From Paraglaciecola chathamensis S18K6 (GTDB lineage Bacteria; Pseudomonadota; Gammaproteobacteria; Enterobacterales; Alteromonadaceae): a DNA stretch of 64,000 nucleotides. A model generated the notes under the pieces. That model was not told the origin of the DNA. It saw nothing but the letters and a program-made list of their open reading frames with translations, and searched no databases. The translations under genes were made by a program, and so were the position numbers. The stretch lies in NCBI GenBank assembly GCA_000314955.1, contig BAEM01000040.1, forward strand, positions 1 through 64,000, in the 5' to 3' direction. Of this stretch, positions 25,083 to 34,438 are shown piece by piece (position 1 is the stretch's first letter; each line of letters opens with the position of its first letter).

Positions 25083-26474
25083 GTGCATGTGGAAACGCCC
25101 GTGAGTCAGCCTTTAACGTCTAAACAATCTGTTATTTTTCAAACGTCTCAGCTAGATGGAAAAATTTATATACGAGAACAGAAAGGCTACTTTCAACGTA
25201 TTCGTCGTTACCTTAGTTGGGTGCTAGTGAGTGGCTTTATACTGCTCCCTTGGGTTCAATATCATGGTCAGCAAGCGATTCTTTTTAATATCGCAGAGCA
25301 AAAACTGACCTTGTTTGGTATCACGTTATTTCCTCAGGATATGTTTATATTCAGTCTTATTTTTATTTTGGCTGCATTTTTATTGTTTTATATCACACGC
25401 TTATATGGGCGCGTTTGGTGTGGATATACCTGTCCTCAGACGATTTGGATGCTTATGTTTAACTGGGTTGAACGCAGGGTAGAGGGCAGTTATAGACAAA
25501 GCCAAGCGTTGGATAAAGCCGACATAGGGCCCACAAAGATCCTTAAGAAAACAGTGAAACACGGGATTTGGTTGAGTATTTCATTGCTCACTGCGCTGGT
25601 ATTTATGTCGTACTTCGTACCGGTATCACAGCTGTATTCTTCTGTATTCACCTTTCAGGCATCTGCTGTTGTGCAGGGGTGGGTATACTTTTTTGCCGCT
25701 TGTACGTATATCAATGGCGGCTGGATAAAAGAGAAAATGTGTCTGCATATTTGTCCATATGCACGTTTTCAATCTGTCATGTTTAACAATAGTACATCGC
25801 TTATGACCTATGACCACACCCGTGGCGAAAATCGAGGGCCACGCAAAATAAAGGCGCAGAAATCGACAGAGTTGGGAGATTGTGTTGATTGCGGGTTGTG
25901 CGTTGATGTGTGCCCAGTGGGGATCGATATACGCCAAGGTTTACAGTACGAATGCATCAATTGTGGATTGTGCGCAGATGCTTGTAATGACGTCATGCAA
26001 AAATTTAATTATCCGCAAGGTCTGATTAAATACACGGCTAAGCATGTAATTAAACGTCAGTGGTCTGCACACTTAGGCTATGGGCTTGCATCCTTATTAT
26101 GTTTCTTTTTTATCGCTGCGTGGGTTTATCAGCGAGATAATTTCGATGTTAGCATTATCCGCGACCGCCAGGCGCTCTATCGAATCAACACTCAAGGACA
26201 GGTAGAAAATACCTTTGTGCTGAAAATAATCAACAAAACACAACAGGTGCAGCATTACTCTATCAATATTGAAGATAGCCAAAACTTTACAATTCATGGG
26301 CAGTTTGAGTATGCCATTTTGCCTGCTGAGCAAACAATAAATCATATTACGGTTGTTGCACAGCACGCTCCAGAAGAGCTAAAAACGTTGATAACGTTTT
26401 CGGTTATAGATAAACAAAATGCTGAGGTGATTGAAAAGTCTTCGTCGTTCTTTAGTGCGAAAGATACTTGGTAA
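25083..26474 (+). CDS. ccoG: Cytochrome c oxidase accessory protein CcoG (RdxA/FixG)
   Basis: 463 aa from GTG 25083. Membrane ferredoxin needed for copper handling in cbb3 oxidase assembly. Several membrane helices (about 38-58, 85-105, 160-182, 195-212, 340-360), the CGYTCPQT motif, and two 4Fe-4S clusters (C267/C270/C273/C277 and C291/C294/C297/C301). The C-terminus is the usual periplasmic Ig-like domain. Start is doubtful: an ATG at 25065 with GGAG upstream is in frame but meets TAA after four codons, so translation must begin at one of the GTGs 25083, 25089 or 25101. No ccoNOPQ genes are in the window. Confidence 0.93.
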   Translation: MHVETPVSQPLTSKQSVIFQTSQLDGKIYIREQKGYFQRIRRYLSWVLVSGFILLPWVQYHGQQAILFNIAEQKLTLFGITLFPQDMFIFSLIFILAAFLLFYITRLYGRVWCGYTCPQTIWMLMFNWVERRVEGSYRQSQALDKADIGPTKILKKTVKHGIWLSISLLTALVFMSYFVPVSQLYSSVFTFQASAVVQGWVYFFAACTYINGGWIKEKMCLHICPYARFQSVMFNNSTSLMTYDHTRGENRGPRKIKAQKSTELGDCVDCGLCVDVCPVGIDIRQGLQYECINCGLCADACNDVMQKFNYPQGLIKYTAKHVIKRQWSAHLGYGLASLLCFFFIAAWVYQRDNFDVSIIRDRQALYRINTQGQVENTFVLKIINKTQQVQHYSINIEDSQNFTIHGQFEYAILPAEQTINHITVVAQHAPEELKTLITFSVIDKQNAEVIEKSSSFFSAKDTW

Positions 26475-26635
26475 GCAAAACTATTGGTTTGTGGAGGGGG
26501 AGGTTATAGGGGGCTAATGAACTGAAGTGATGAAATGCGTTGCTTAAAAACACGACTAAAGTTTAAAGGCAAATTGCACTAAATACTTGATAATTAGATA
26601 TTAAACTCTCCATTTTTTCGCATAGCGAGATAGCA

Positions 26636-28099
26636 ATGAAAATATCAAGTAAGTTGATGCTTATTGTGATGCTGACGGTATTCGAAATTTCCATAACCTT
26701 ACTGGCGGTAGTTGAGATCTCAAAAGGGGCGAAATTCCATCAGCTCAATTCACTGCATTTTAAATACATAGTCCAATATTCTGATGTTATCGCTGAGTTT
26801 GAGGCAAGTGCATCAAAAGATGTTTCAGCGTTGCAGAACGTTATTATTAACATGCGCCAACAGCCCATTGAATGTGTTGAAACGGTCAATTGGTTGAATG
26901 TTTTCGTTATGAAGCAAATTAATACTTTTCATGCGGTAGATATTTGCCGTAAAGATATTGACGATGCCAATAACATACTTCTGACACTGGCCAGTTATGA
27001 GGCTGGGGAAATAAGTCGAGAAATCCTGATTGCCCAACTTAGACAATCAGCAAGAGTATTTAATCAAAACTCAGCTTTATTTGAAAAACCGATCACGGAT
27101 ACTGTTGCATTCATCATGCGGGTAGCCATCCCATTTTTGGTGGCTATATCGCTATTCAATATATTATTCATTTCGTATATGTCGAAAAATATTTCAGGCT
27201 CTATCCGCAATACGATCCGTTTGTTGAAAAATGGTAAACGTGAAAAAAGCTTAATTGATGATATTGATTCAAATGTGTCAGGGGAGTTGAAAACCCTATT
27301 GAATGTGGCTCAAGAACGATTAGCCCATGAGATATTGGTCAGTGAAATTAATCAAAAATTAGAAACCTTGGTAGAACAAAGAACTCAAAGTTTAACTCGA
27401 GCAAACGAAGAGCTCGCGCAGTTCGCCTACCGTGCATCCCACGACTTAAAATCTCCATTAACGTCATCAAAGTTACTCACTCAATTTATTATTGAAGACA
27501 TAGAAAGCGGAAATCTTAAAAGTGCCGCCAACGACGCGAATAAAATTTATGGTCAGATGGAAAAATTAGAAAAATTGGTAGTGGGAATTTTATCTCTGAC
27601 AGAAGCCGATGTTACTGATGAAAAGGTGGAGAGCATTCATTTAGAGACCATTATAGATGAAATCCGGTTGCGTCTACTGGAGCCGCAAAGTATAGCGAGC
27701 GGGTTCATCCGCTGCACTACTGATATTAAAAGTGAATTTAAAAGTGAAAAAGTGCGTATTGTTCAGATATTGGAAAACCTGCTCTCTAATTCTGATAAAT
27801 ATAAAGATAACGCTAAAAAAGAAACACCCTTTGTCAATGTGACTCTTACAGAGGTGCAAGACAGTTATCAGCTCGTTGTAGAGGACAATGGTTTGGGCAT
27901 TCCCGCTAATCGTCATGATGAAGTGTTTCATATGTTTAAACGTTTTCACCCAGCAATTAGTTCAGGTTCAGGTTTAGGATTAGCCATTGTCAAAAAACAT
28001 GTGAGTTTTTTAAAGGGACAAATTGATATGAAATCGTCAGCGCTAGGCACAGTGTTTACGATCACCTTGCCTAAGGAGAAATTCAATGAAGAACATTAA
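26636..28099 (+). CDS. Membrane sensor histidine kinase
   Basis: 487 aa. Two membrane helices (about 8-28 and 158-180) enclose a ~130-residue periplasmic domain with no recognised fold, then a HAMP-like linker, a coiled coil and a HisKA domain with H269 in RASHDLKSPL. The ATPase domain shows the N box (NLLSNSDKY), DNGLGIP and GSGLGLAI, so it is intact. The SHDLKSPL form resembles phytochrome-type kinases, which often pair with a small CheY-like receiver; one overlaps its 3' end by 14 bp. Confidence 0.92.
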   Translation: MKISSKLMLIVMLTVFEISITLLAVVEISKGAKFHQLNSLHFKYIVQYSDVIAEFEASASKDVSALQNVIINMRQQPIECVETVNWLNVFVMKQINTFHAVDICRKDIDDANNILLTLASYEAGEISREILIAQLRQSARVFNQNSALFEKPITDTVAFIMRVAIPFLVAISLFNILFISYMSKNISGSIRNTIRLLKNGKREKSLIDDIDSNVSGELKTLLNVAQERLAHEILVSEINQKLETLVEQRTQSLTRANEELAQFAYRASHDLKSPLTSSKLLTQFIIEDIESGNLKSAANDANKIYGQMEKLEKLVVGILSLTEADVTDEKVESIHLETIIDEIRLRLLEPQSIASGFIRCTTDIKSEFKSEKVRIVQILENLLSNSDKYKDNAKKETPFVNVTLTEVQDSYQLVVEDNGLGIPANRHDEVFHMFKRFHPAISSGSGLGLAIVKKHVSFLKGQIDMKSSALGTVFTITLPKEKFNEEH

Positions 28100-28511
28100 T
28101 GTACTGATCGTGGATGACAGTGAGTTGGACCGGTATATTCTTAGACGGCAACTAACAGCGTTAGGCGTACAAAATATTGAGGAAAAAGATGATGGCTCTA
28201 GCGCACTAGCCTATTTGAAAGACTACGATAGTAACTACCAGCTATTCCCAGGTAAATTTCCGCCGATTATTATTTTTCTCGATATCAATATGCCTAAAGT
28301 GAATGGGTTTGATTTTCTCGATGAGTTTGCCAAAATTCGTAAGCAGTTTGATTTTGGCTCATGCGTTGTGGCTATGTATTCTTCATCTGAACGTTCAGAA
28401 GACAAAGAGCGAGCGCTGAAATACGAGTTTGTGTCGCGCTACTTGGTCAAAGGGGAAATAACCGAGTTGTGTCTTGATGAAACGATTCAGGCGATTATTA
28501 AGTCTAACTGA
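28086..28511 (+). CDS. Stand-alone response regulator receiver (Rcp1-like)
   Basis: 141 aa, a single REC domain with DD at the start (VDDSE), phosphoacceptor D66 in FLDINMPKVNG and the late lysine in YLVKGE. No output domain, so it probably relays phosphate or binds a target protein. Overlap with the preceding kinase gene (14 bp) and the AAGGAG-type site inside that gene point to translational coupling. Confidence 0.93.
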   Translation: MKNINVLIVDDSELDRYILRRQLTALGVQNIEEKDDGSSALAYLKDYDSNYQLFPGKFPPIIIFLDINMPKVNGFDFLDEFAKIRKQFDFGSCVVAMYSSSERSEDKERALKYEFVSRYLVKGEITELCLDETIQAIIKSN

Positions 28512-28531
28512 AACTAGGGAAAGGAGCGCCC

Positions 28532-30055
28532 ATGCCTGATATCAACAGTTATGTTGGCCAGCCCAACTTAGCCAATATACATGACAAACTACTGAACCTA
28601 GATGAAGGAATTCAACTAAACCTAGACAGTATTTGTGAATTAGTGTTACCCATCTTTGACGCCCAATTTTGTCGCCTATTTTGTTGTTATGACGAAAAAA
28701 TGTTTTTAGTTTCTCAAAAGGGGGAAATGAATCAAGCAATTCAGCAACAGGTTATTAGCAAGAAAGAATTAGTGGCATTAGCGCACAGTAGTAAATCGTT
28801 GAATAAGCTTGCGCATATTCCACACCCATATGACGAAAGCTTACTTCGTCATATCTCACCTATCGTTTTACCATCAGGTTTGGTATTTGGTTATCTCGAG
28901 TTTTACCGAGGCGAGGGTGCTAACTTAACGCCTAAAGAGCAAGCGATTATTACCGTGCTTCAGCGGGATATCGGTAACCATCTTTTGCAACATAAGCATT
29001 TGATCGCAGCAGCAAAATCGCGGGAATTACATCTTCTTATCTCGAAACACAACCGAGACTGGATTTTTGTGAAGGACACCGACTTTAGAATTGTTTATGC
29101 CAATGAAGCGTTTTTAAATGCTTACCCGCAAGCTGCCAGTTGTATAAGCCAACAAGACCATTCATCACCTGTGTATCAGTCTGTTACTACCGCAGCATCG
29201 CTGGAGCAAGATAAAATCGCCTTATATCACGGCCAAAGTGTGACAACTGAAGATATTACCGCAGCTGACGGGAGTATCATGGTATATGAAACGGTAAAAC
29301 GGCGATTCGAGGATGGCGGCGGGGTACCTTATATTCTATGTATACGCAGAGACATAACAGAACGTGAAAGCCTTATTCGGCAGTTAAAAGAAGCGAACAA
29401 TGATTTAGATGACTTTACCAAGATTGCGTCTCATGATTTGAAAGCACCTTTGGATGCTATTCGGCGACTGCTCGGCTGGATCGAAGAAGACTGCCAACAT
29501 ATATTACCTGAAGAGTCCCTGGAAAACTTACGTTTAGTGGTAAGCCGAGCGAATAGAATGCAGTCGTTGTTAGAAGACCTACTGACGTTTGCTAAGATTG
29601 GTAGAGAGGACAGAACCGTCACGCGTATCGAATTGGCAAAGTTAATTTCAGATTTAAACCCGTTATTGGACTTACCAGAAGGATTTGAAATTAACGTGGC
29701 CCCAGCAGAGTTAGTGGTGCCAAGCGTTCCGTTTAAGACCGTTATGCTCAATCTAGTTGGCAATGCGGTTAAGCACAATGACAAAGACATGGGCAAAGTA
29801 GTCGTCGAGTGCAAGGTAAGCGAATTTTGCTATGAAATCAGTATTAGCGACAACGGTCCTGGTATTGAGGAAAAATACTTCGAGCGTATTTTTCAGTTAT
29901 TTCAAACGCTTAAATCCCGAGACGAGCTAGAAGCCAGTGGAATTGGGTTAGCTGTGGTAAAAAAGTACGTAAATCAGTTTGGCGGAAGAATAGAAATAGC
30001 CTCTGATGGCGTAAACGGTACGACTTTTACCGTTTTTTGGCCTAAACCTAAATAG
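28532..30055 (+). CDS. PAS/GAF-like soluble histidine kinase
   Basis: 507 aa, no signal or membrane segment seen. N-terminal GAF-like region (about 10-160), a PAS domain (about 165-275, WIFVKDTDFRIVYANEAFL, ending in CIRRDITERE), HisKA with H301 in ASHDLKAPLDAI, and an ATPase domain with NLVGNAVKHND, DNGPGIE and GIGLAVVKK. A cytosolic sensor, ligand unknown. 20 bp after the receiver gene, with GGAG before ATG 28532, so it is likely in the same operon as a second input to that receiver or to the REC-GGDEF-EAL protein downstream. Confidence 0.91.
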   Translation: MPDINSYVGQPNLANIHDKLLNLDEGIQLNLDSICELVLPIFDAQFCRLFCCYDEKMFLVSQKGEMNQAIQQQVISKKELVALAHSSKSLNKLAHIPHPYDESLLRHISPIVLPSGLVFGYLEFYRGEGANLTPKEQAIITVLQRDIGNHLLQHKHLIAAAKSRELHLLISKHNRDWIFVKDTDFRIVYANEAFLNAYPQAASCISQQDHSSPVYQSVTTAASLEQDKIALYHGQSVTTEDITAADGSIMVYETVKRRFEDGGGVPYILCIRRDITERESLIRQLKEANNDLDDFTKIASHDLKAPLDAIRRLLGWIEEDCQHILPEESLENLRLVVSRANRMQSLLEDLLTFAKIGREDRTVTRIELAKLISDLNPLLDLPEGFEINVAPAELVVPSVPFKTVMLNLVGNAVKHNDKDMGKVVVECKVSEFCYEISISDNGPGIEEKYFERIFQLFQTLKSRDELEASGIGLAVVKKYVNQFGGRIEIASDGVNGTTFTVFWPKPK

Positions 30056-30154
30056 TGTAGCCAATGCTACATTATTCATATTAGTAAAATACCGCCTTCC
30101 TAGTATTAAGGTGTATTGAATTTATTCAACGTGCGAGCTTATTTGGATGGTGCA

Positions 30155-31864
30155 ATGAAAGTTTTGATAGTAGATGATGATGTCGTTGACCGGAAAGTGG
30201 TAAAGCGAACACTTTGTGCATCTAGCGACTCCCACCATGAGGTTCAAGAAGCTACGTCAGCCGCCCAAGGAATGAGCCTTTTAAGTTCCAGCCAATTTGA
30301 TGTCATTTTACTTGATTACAGAATGCCAGAAGTTGACGGTATTGAGATGGTGAGTGACATGCGCGCTAAACCAGATATGGGAAATACTGCGATTGTCATG
30401 ATCAGTGCATATGACGAGCCTTCGTTAGCGCTGGACTGTATAGAGGCAGGAGCTCAAGACTTTTTAGCAAAAAATGAAATTACCCTAAGCAAACTCGAAA
30501 AGGCAATTTTGTTTGCGAATAAGCGCTTTGAAATAGAACAGCGTATGCATAAAAGTTATTTGGCCGTTAAGAGAATGGCCGAAAAAGACCCGCTTACTGG
30601 CCTGTCTAATCGTTATCACTTTGAAGAAACCTTAAAAATATTGATTGCAAGTAACAAGCGCGTGACGAGCAAGGTTGCATTGCTCGCGTTAGATTTAGAT
30701 AACTTTAAACATATTAACGACACCATGGGCCATGCAGCGGGTGACAAAGTGCTGCAGCAGTCCGTTAAAAGAATACGTAAGTGTTTGCGCAACAACGAAG
30801 GTTTTGCCCGGCTGGGCGGGGATGAATTTGCCATTATTTTAGGCAATATAATGTCTGGAGATGAAATCAGCCGCATTGCTAATCGTATCCTCGATTCGTT
30901 TAACGTCGCATTTAACATTGACGATAAGGAGGTGCACTGCGGTGTGAGCATCGGTGTAGCCCTGTGCCCTGATGACTCGGTTAATGCGCAAACCTTGCTT
31001 AAATGCGCGGATATTGCGATGTACCGGGCGAAACAAAATGGCAAAAATGGGGTGAGCTTTTATGAATCTTATTATCAAACCGAGTTTAACCAGCGTTTTT
31101 TAATTCAGAACGAACTGATTGGTGTGTTAGAAAACGCCTTGTTTAGATTGCTTTATCAACCTTTGTTTTCAGCTAAAGATAAATCCTTGTTAGGTTTTGA
31201 AGCGCTTATTCGCTGGCCGGAAATGGAGCCTCACTTCACGCCAGAGGAGTTCATTCCCGTGGCAGAACAAAGTAAGCTGATAAATCGCATCGGGGAATGG
31301 GTCATTACGACTGCGTTTAATCAGTTATCTCAATGGCATCGTCAATTTAATACGGCACTCACGATGTCGGTGAATATTTCTGCAGTACAGCTTCATGACA
31401 GCGATCTGTTGCCTTATTTATCACATACCCTAGAAAGGCTCTCGTTATCAGCAAATAGCGTTATATTAGAAATTACAGAAACAGCACTGATTAAAGATAA
31501 TAAGAAGGTAACTGATATATTACGCGTTTTGTCTGGGCGAGGGTTTAAGATAGCCCTTGATGACTTCGGTATGGGTTTCTCTTCAGTATCGCATTTAATG
31601 GAGTACCCTATTGATATTGTTAAATTAGACAAGAGCATGCAAACCTCTAATGAAAGTTCAGACAAACATCAGCGAATATTTAAAGCCCTTGCACTTATGC
31701 TCAAAACCTTAGACTTTGTTGTTGTCGCAGAGGGAATTGAAACGAAAGAGCAACTACTGCAATGCCAACAATTCAATTTAGAGCGCTTGCAAGGCAACTA
31801 TTTAGGTTTACCGCTGAACAAAGAAAGGAGTGAGTTATTCCTAGCAAGTATCTTTGATGTATGA
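30155..31864 (+). CDS. REC-GGDEF-EAL response regulator (c-di-GMP)
   Basis: 569 aa from ATG 30155; an in-frame TTG at 30116 would add 13 residues before the REC strand, which is less likely. REC domain with D54 (LLDYRMPEVDG), GGDEF at 221-225 (active form, LGGDEFAII) and EAL at 349-351 (GFEALIRW). Later EAL-domain motifs (ITETALI, DDFGMGFSS, KLDKSM, EGIET) are present, so it may both make and break c-di-GMP under phosphorylation control. It ends the cluster that starts at 26636, after a 99-bp gap. Confidence 0.92.
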   Translation: MKVLIVDDDVVDRKVVKRTLCASSDSHHEVQEATSAAQGMSLLSSSQFDVILLDYRMPEVDGIEMVSDMRAKPDMGNTAIVMISAYDEPSLALDCIEAGAQDFLAKNEITLSKLEKAILFANKRFEIEQRMHKSYLAVKRMAEKDPLTGLSNRYHFEETLKILIASNKRVTSKVALLALDLDNFKHINDTMGHAAGDKVLQQSVKRIRKCLRNNEGFARLGGDEFAIILGNIMSGDEISRIANRILDSFNVAFNIDDKEVHCGVSIGVALCPDDSVNAQTLLKCADIAMYRAKQNGKNGVSFYESYYQTEFNQRFLIQNELIGVLENALFRLLYQPLFSAKDKSLLGFEALIRWPEMEPHFTPEEFIPVAEQSKLINRIGEWVITTAFNQLSQWHRQFNTALTMSVNISAVQLHDSDLLPYLSHTLERLSLSANSVILEITETALIKDNKKVTDILRVLSGRGFKIALDDFGMGFSSVSHLMEYPIDIVKLDKSMQTSNESSDKHQRIFKALALMLKTLDFVVVAEGIETKEQLLQCQQFNLERLQGNYLGLPLNKERSELFLASIFDV

Positions 31865-32019
31865 CTCTCCTTACAAATACTAACCCCTTCACTAATTTGA
31901 AAATAATGACTGCAACCAAAAGTATAATTGCAATCATATTCATCACTCAAAATTTTCAGTTAAGTGCATTCAGTATTTTCACTTAAAATTAAACTTCAGT
32001 AAAAACAGTGGTTTGCAAA

Positions 32020-32036
32020 TTGGCTTGTTAGTTGCT
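32020..32036 (+). promoter_or_regulatory. Sigma-54 promoter before the S8 peptidase gene
   Basis: TTGGCTTGTTAGTTGCT: -24 GG at 32022-32023 and -12 GC at 32034-32035, exactly 10 bp between them; TTGGC and TTGCT match the consensus fully. Transcription would start near 32047, giving a leader of about 70 nt. A sigma-54 activator with GAFTGA is encoded at 40802. Confidence 0.65.
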
Positions 32037-32117
32037 TTAACTCGCTTACACAGTGTGCGTATCAGGTTTGCTGCTTAGCACCGATATCGAGCGACGTTTA
32101 ATGAAGGGTGATTTTAC

Positions 32118-34256
32118 ATGAAACTAAAATTGAATAAGAAAGGCGCAATGCTAGTTGCAGGTGTGATGAGCTTAACCGCTCTGCCTACGCTTGCATCGAG
32201 TAATGGATTGCTTGGGCTTAACTTAACTCAGGTGGTGACAACCGCAGATGTCTCTGAGCTGACGACGTCGTTAGGTTTACCTGATGTGCCTGTAGTCGAC
32301 AGCATATTGAAAATGGATAATGAAATATTAATTCAAGGCGGCGAGATAAAAGTCTTGCGTGAATTGATTGAAAAAGTGGGTGGCTTGGTGACCCATGAAC
32401 TGCCGTTGGTGGGAGGGATTGGTGTTAGAGTCAGTGATCTACAACTGGCAATTTTGCAGAAACTACCAAGTAGTCTTATTAAAATTACCAAAAATGATGC
32501 GGTTTTTACTTCAAGCGCACTTGATCACTGTTCTGTTTACGGAAGCCATGTAGTTGATTTAACAGCAAACAAAATCCGCTGGAATTTATACAACGCAAAG
32601 GATATGCACGCGAACGCTGAGGAGATGACCTTCACTTGGCCTGAGCGCTTAGGTAACGTTCGTTCAGTAACATTTAATGGAAGATTGGTATATTGGAGTC
32701 TATTTGGTCGCCAAAATGGCGAGTTAACACTGGATGCGAATGCCTTAAAGCGTTATGCCAATTTAGATGCCTACGAAAGTGCTACTGTTGAGGTGTCATT
32801 TACCCGTTATGGCGCAGATAACTATAATCAAGGCGACTTCTCAATGGATGTTGAGTTTGCCCAAGGGTGCGATCGAAGCTTAGTAAAAGGATATGACACT
32901 CAAGCTAATAGCGAAGATAGTAATAGTTATTACGTAAACAACATAGGTGCTGATGAGCTGCATGACAATGGCATTACAGGTAAAGATGTAACGGTAGCTG
33001 TTATTGATAGCGGGCTTTGGGCAGCGCACAGTGCACTGAATAAGAATACTGCCAATCGCTCTCGTATTTCAGCCGCTTATGACGCGCTTGAAGATACTGA
33101 GGTGAAAATCAGTAATATGACTGATGAAAACAGTCACGGTACTCATATTACTGGCATTATTGCCAATAGCGATCGTGCTGTTGTTGATGGGCAAATGCGT
33201 AGCTATTATCAAGGTGTTGCCCCAGATGCTAACCTCGTTGTAGTAAAAGCCTTTTATGAAGATGGCCATAGCACATACCTAGATGCGTTACGCGCATTGC
33301 AGTACATCGCGGATAATCACGAAGCCTTGAATATACGGGTGGTGAACTTATCGTTTGGTGCACCTCCTCGCTCTAACTACTGGGATGACCCAATTAACCA
33401 AGCTGTTATGGCGCTATGGGAACAAGATGTTGTAGTGGTTACCTCTGCCGGTAACACTGGCCCAAGTGCAATGACCATTGGCGTGCCCGCTAATGTACCT
33501 TACGTTATTAGTGTCGGCGCTATTAGTGATAACTACACTCAAGATAACCCGAACGATGATACCTTACTATCATTCTCTTCTCAGGGGCCTACTCACGAAG
33601 CGTTCATCAAACCCGATATGGTTGCGCCTGGTGGGCACATGTTCAGTTTAGCGAATGAAGACATGTATGTACCAAGCAAGTTTCCTCAGTACATGGTAGG
33701 GAAAGACCGTTTTATTATGTCAGGCACATCTCAAGCTTCAGGTGTGGTCAGTGGTGTTGTCGCTCTGATGCTGCAGAACGATCCAAGCTTAAGCGCAAAT
33801 GACGTTAAGTGCCGTTTGATGAGCAGTACCACCATGGCACAGGTTAACGGAAAACTCGCTTATAGCCCATTTCAGCAAGGTTCGGGCAGCGTAAATGCGG
33901 TAAAAGCCGTGGAATCAAGTGAATCGGGTTGTGCGAACAATGGTATGGATATCGCCGCAGACCTAAGTGGTGAGCAACATTACATGGGGGCTGCGCGTAA
34001 AGACGAGAACGGCAACTACTACATAAAAGGCTTTGAGTTTGCAGTGTGGGAAGAAGCCTTCATGTGGGAAGAGGCCTTCATGTGGGAAGAGGCCTTCATG
34101 TGGGAAGAAGCCTTCATGTGGGAAGAAGCCTTCATGTGGGAAGAGGCCTTCATGTGGGAAGAAGCCTTCATGTGGGAAGAAGCCTTCATGTGGGAAGAAG
34201 CCTTCATGTGGGAAGAAGCTCATATGAACCAAGAGAACTTCATGCTTCAAGAATAA
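32118..34256 (+). CDS. S8 (subtilisin-like) serine peptidase with ten C-terminal WEEAFM repeats
   Basis: 712 aa. Signal peptide about 1-26 (SLTALPTLASS). A ~250-residue N-terminal region of unknown fold (possibly a propeptide) precedes the S8 domain with the complete triad D297 (VAVIDSGLW), H340 (NSHGTHITG) and S538 (MSGTSQASG). The oxyanion Asn is likely in SAGNTGPS. The C-terminus has ten perfect or near-perfect hexapeptides WEEAFM (residues about 643-702, DNA 34044-34223), then HMNQENFMLQE. The acidic/aromatic tail resembles no standard sorting signal I know. It is preceded by a near-consensus sigma-54 promoter and ended by a strong terminator, so it is probably monocistronic. Confidence 0.93.
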   Translation: MKLKLNKKGAMLVAGVMSLTALPTLASSNGLLGLNLTQVVTTADVSELTTSLGLPDVPVVDSILKMDNEILIQGGEIKVLRELIEKVGGLVTHELPLVGGIGVRVSDLQLAILQKLPSSLIKITKNDAVFTSSALDHCSVYGSHVVDLTANKIRWNLYNAKDMHANAEEMTFTWPERLGNVRSVTFNGRLVYWSLFGRQNGELTLDANALKRYANLDAYESATVEVSFTRYGADNYNQGDFSMDVEFAQGCDRSLVKGYDTQANSEDSNSYYVNNIGADELHDNGITGKDVTVAVIDSGLWAAHSALNKNTANRSRISAAYDALEDTEVKISNMTDENSHGTHITGIIANSDRAVVDGQMRSYYQGVAPDANLVVVKAFYEDGHSTYLDALRALQYIADNHEALNIRVVNLSFGAPPRSNYWDDPINQAVMALWEQDVVVVTSAGNTGPSAMTIGVPANVPYVISVGAISDNYTQDNPNDDTLLSFSSQGPTHEAFIKPDMVAPGGHMFSLANEDMYVPSKFPQYMVGKDRFIMSGTSQASGVVSGVVALMLQNDPSLSANDVKCRLMSSTTMAQVNGKLAYSPFQQGSGSVNAVKAVESSESGCANNGMDIAADLSGEQHYMGAARKDENGNYYIKGFEFAVWEEAFMWEEAFMWEEAFMWEEAFMWEEAFMWEEAFMWEEAFMWEEAFMWEEAFMWEEAHMNQENFMLQE
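34044..34223 (+). repeat. Ten 18-bp tandem repeats within the S8 peptidase gene
   Basis: Unit ATGTGGGAAGARGCCTTC, ten copies (first begins GTG, last ends GCTCAT). Only a silent GAA/GAG change separates most copies, suggesting recent expansion by slippage or recombination. Open frames in the other phases and on the minus strand are by-products of a stop-free 18-mer. Confidence 0.97.
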
Positions 34257-34273
34257 ACATAGAATGAGGAGAG

Positions 34274-34322
34274 GCCCCTTACCTTGATGAACAAAAGTTC
34301 ATTAGGTAAGGGGCTTTTTTTT
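34274..34322 (+). terminator. Rho-independent terminator after the S8 peptidase gene
   Basis: GCCCCTTACCT (34274-34284) and AGGTAAGGGGC (34304-34314); inside them TGATGAAC/GTTCATTA continues the hairpin, followed by eight T. Strong. Confidence 0.93.
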
Positions 34323-34438
34323 AGCGTGAATGTCGTTACATATTGGTGGAAAAGAGTTTGTAACCCCCGTTGATTGTTGGCATTTTTCAGGGTTTGGGTT
34401 AGTCTATTTTTAAAAAAAGAATAAGACGTAATTCGAAC

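Noticed and set aside
34044-34223. Tandem repeats considered as a CRISPR array
   Set aside because: Units are 18 bp, contiguous, without spacers, and in frame within a coding sequence.
34019-34267. Several overlapping open frames on both strands across the 18-bp repeats
   Set aside because: An 18-bp unit without stops stays open in many phases; these frames have no start signals and no sense apart from the S8 peptidase.
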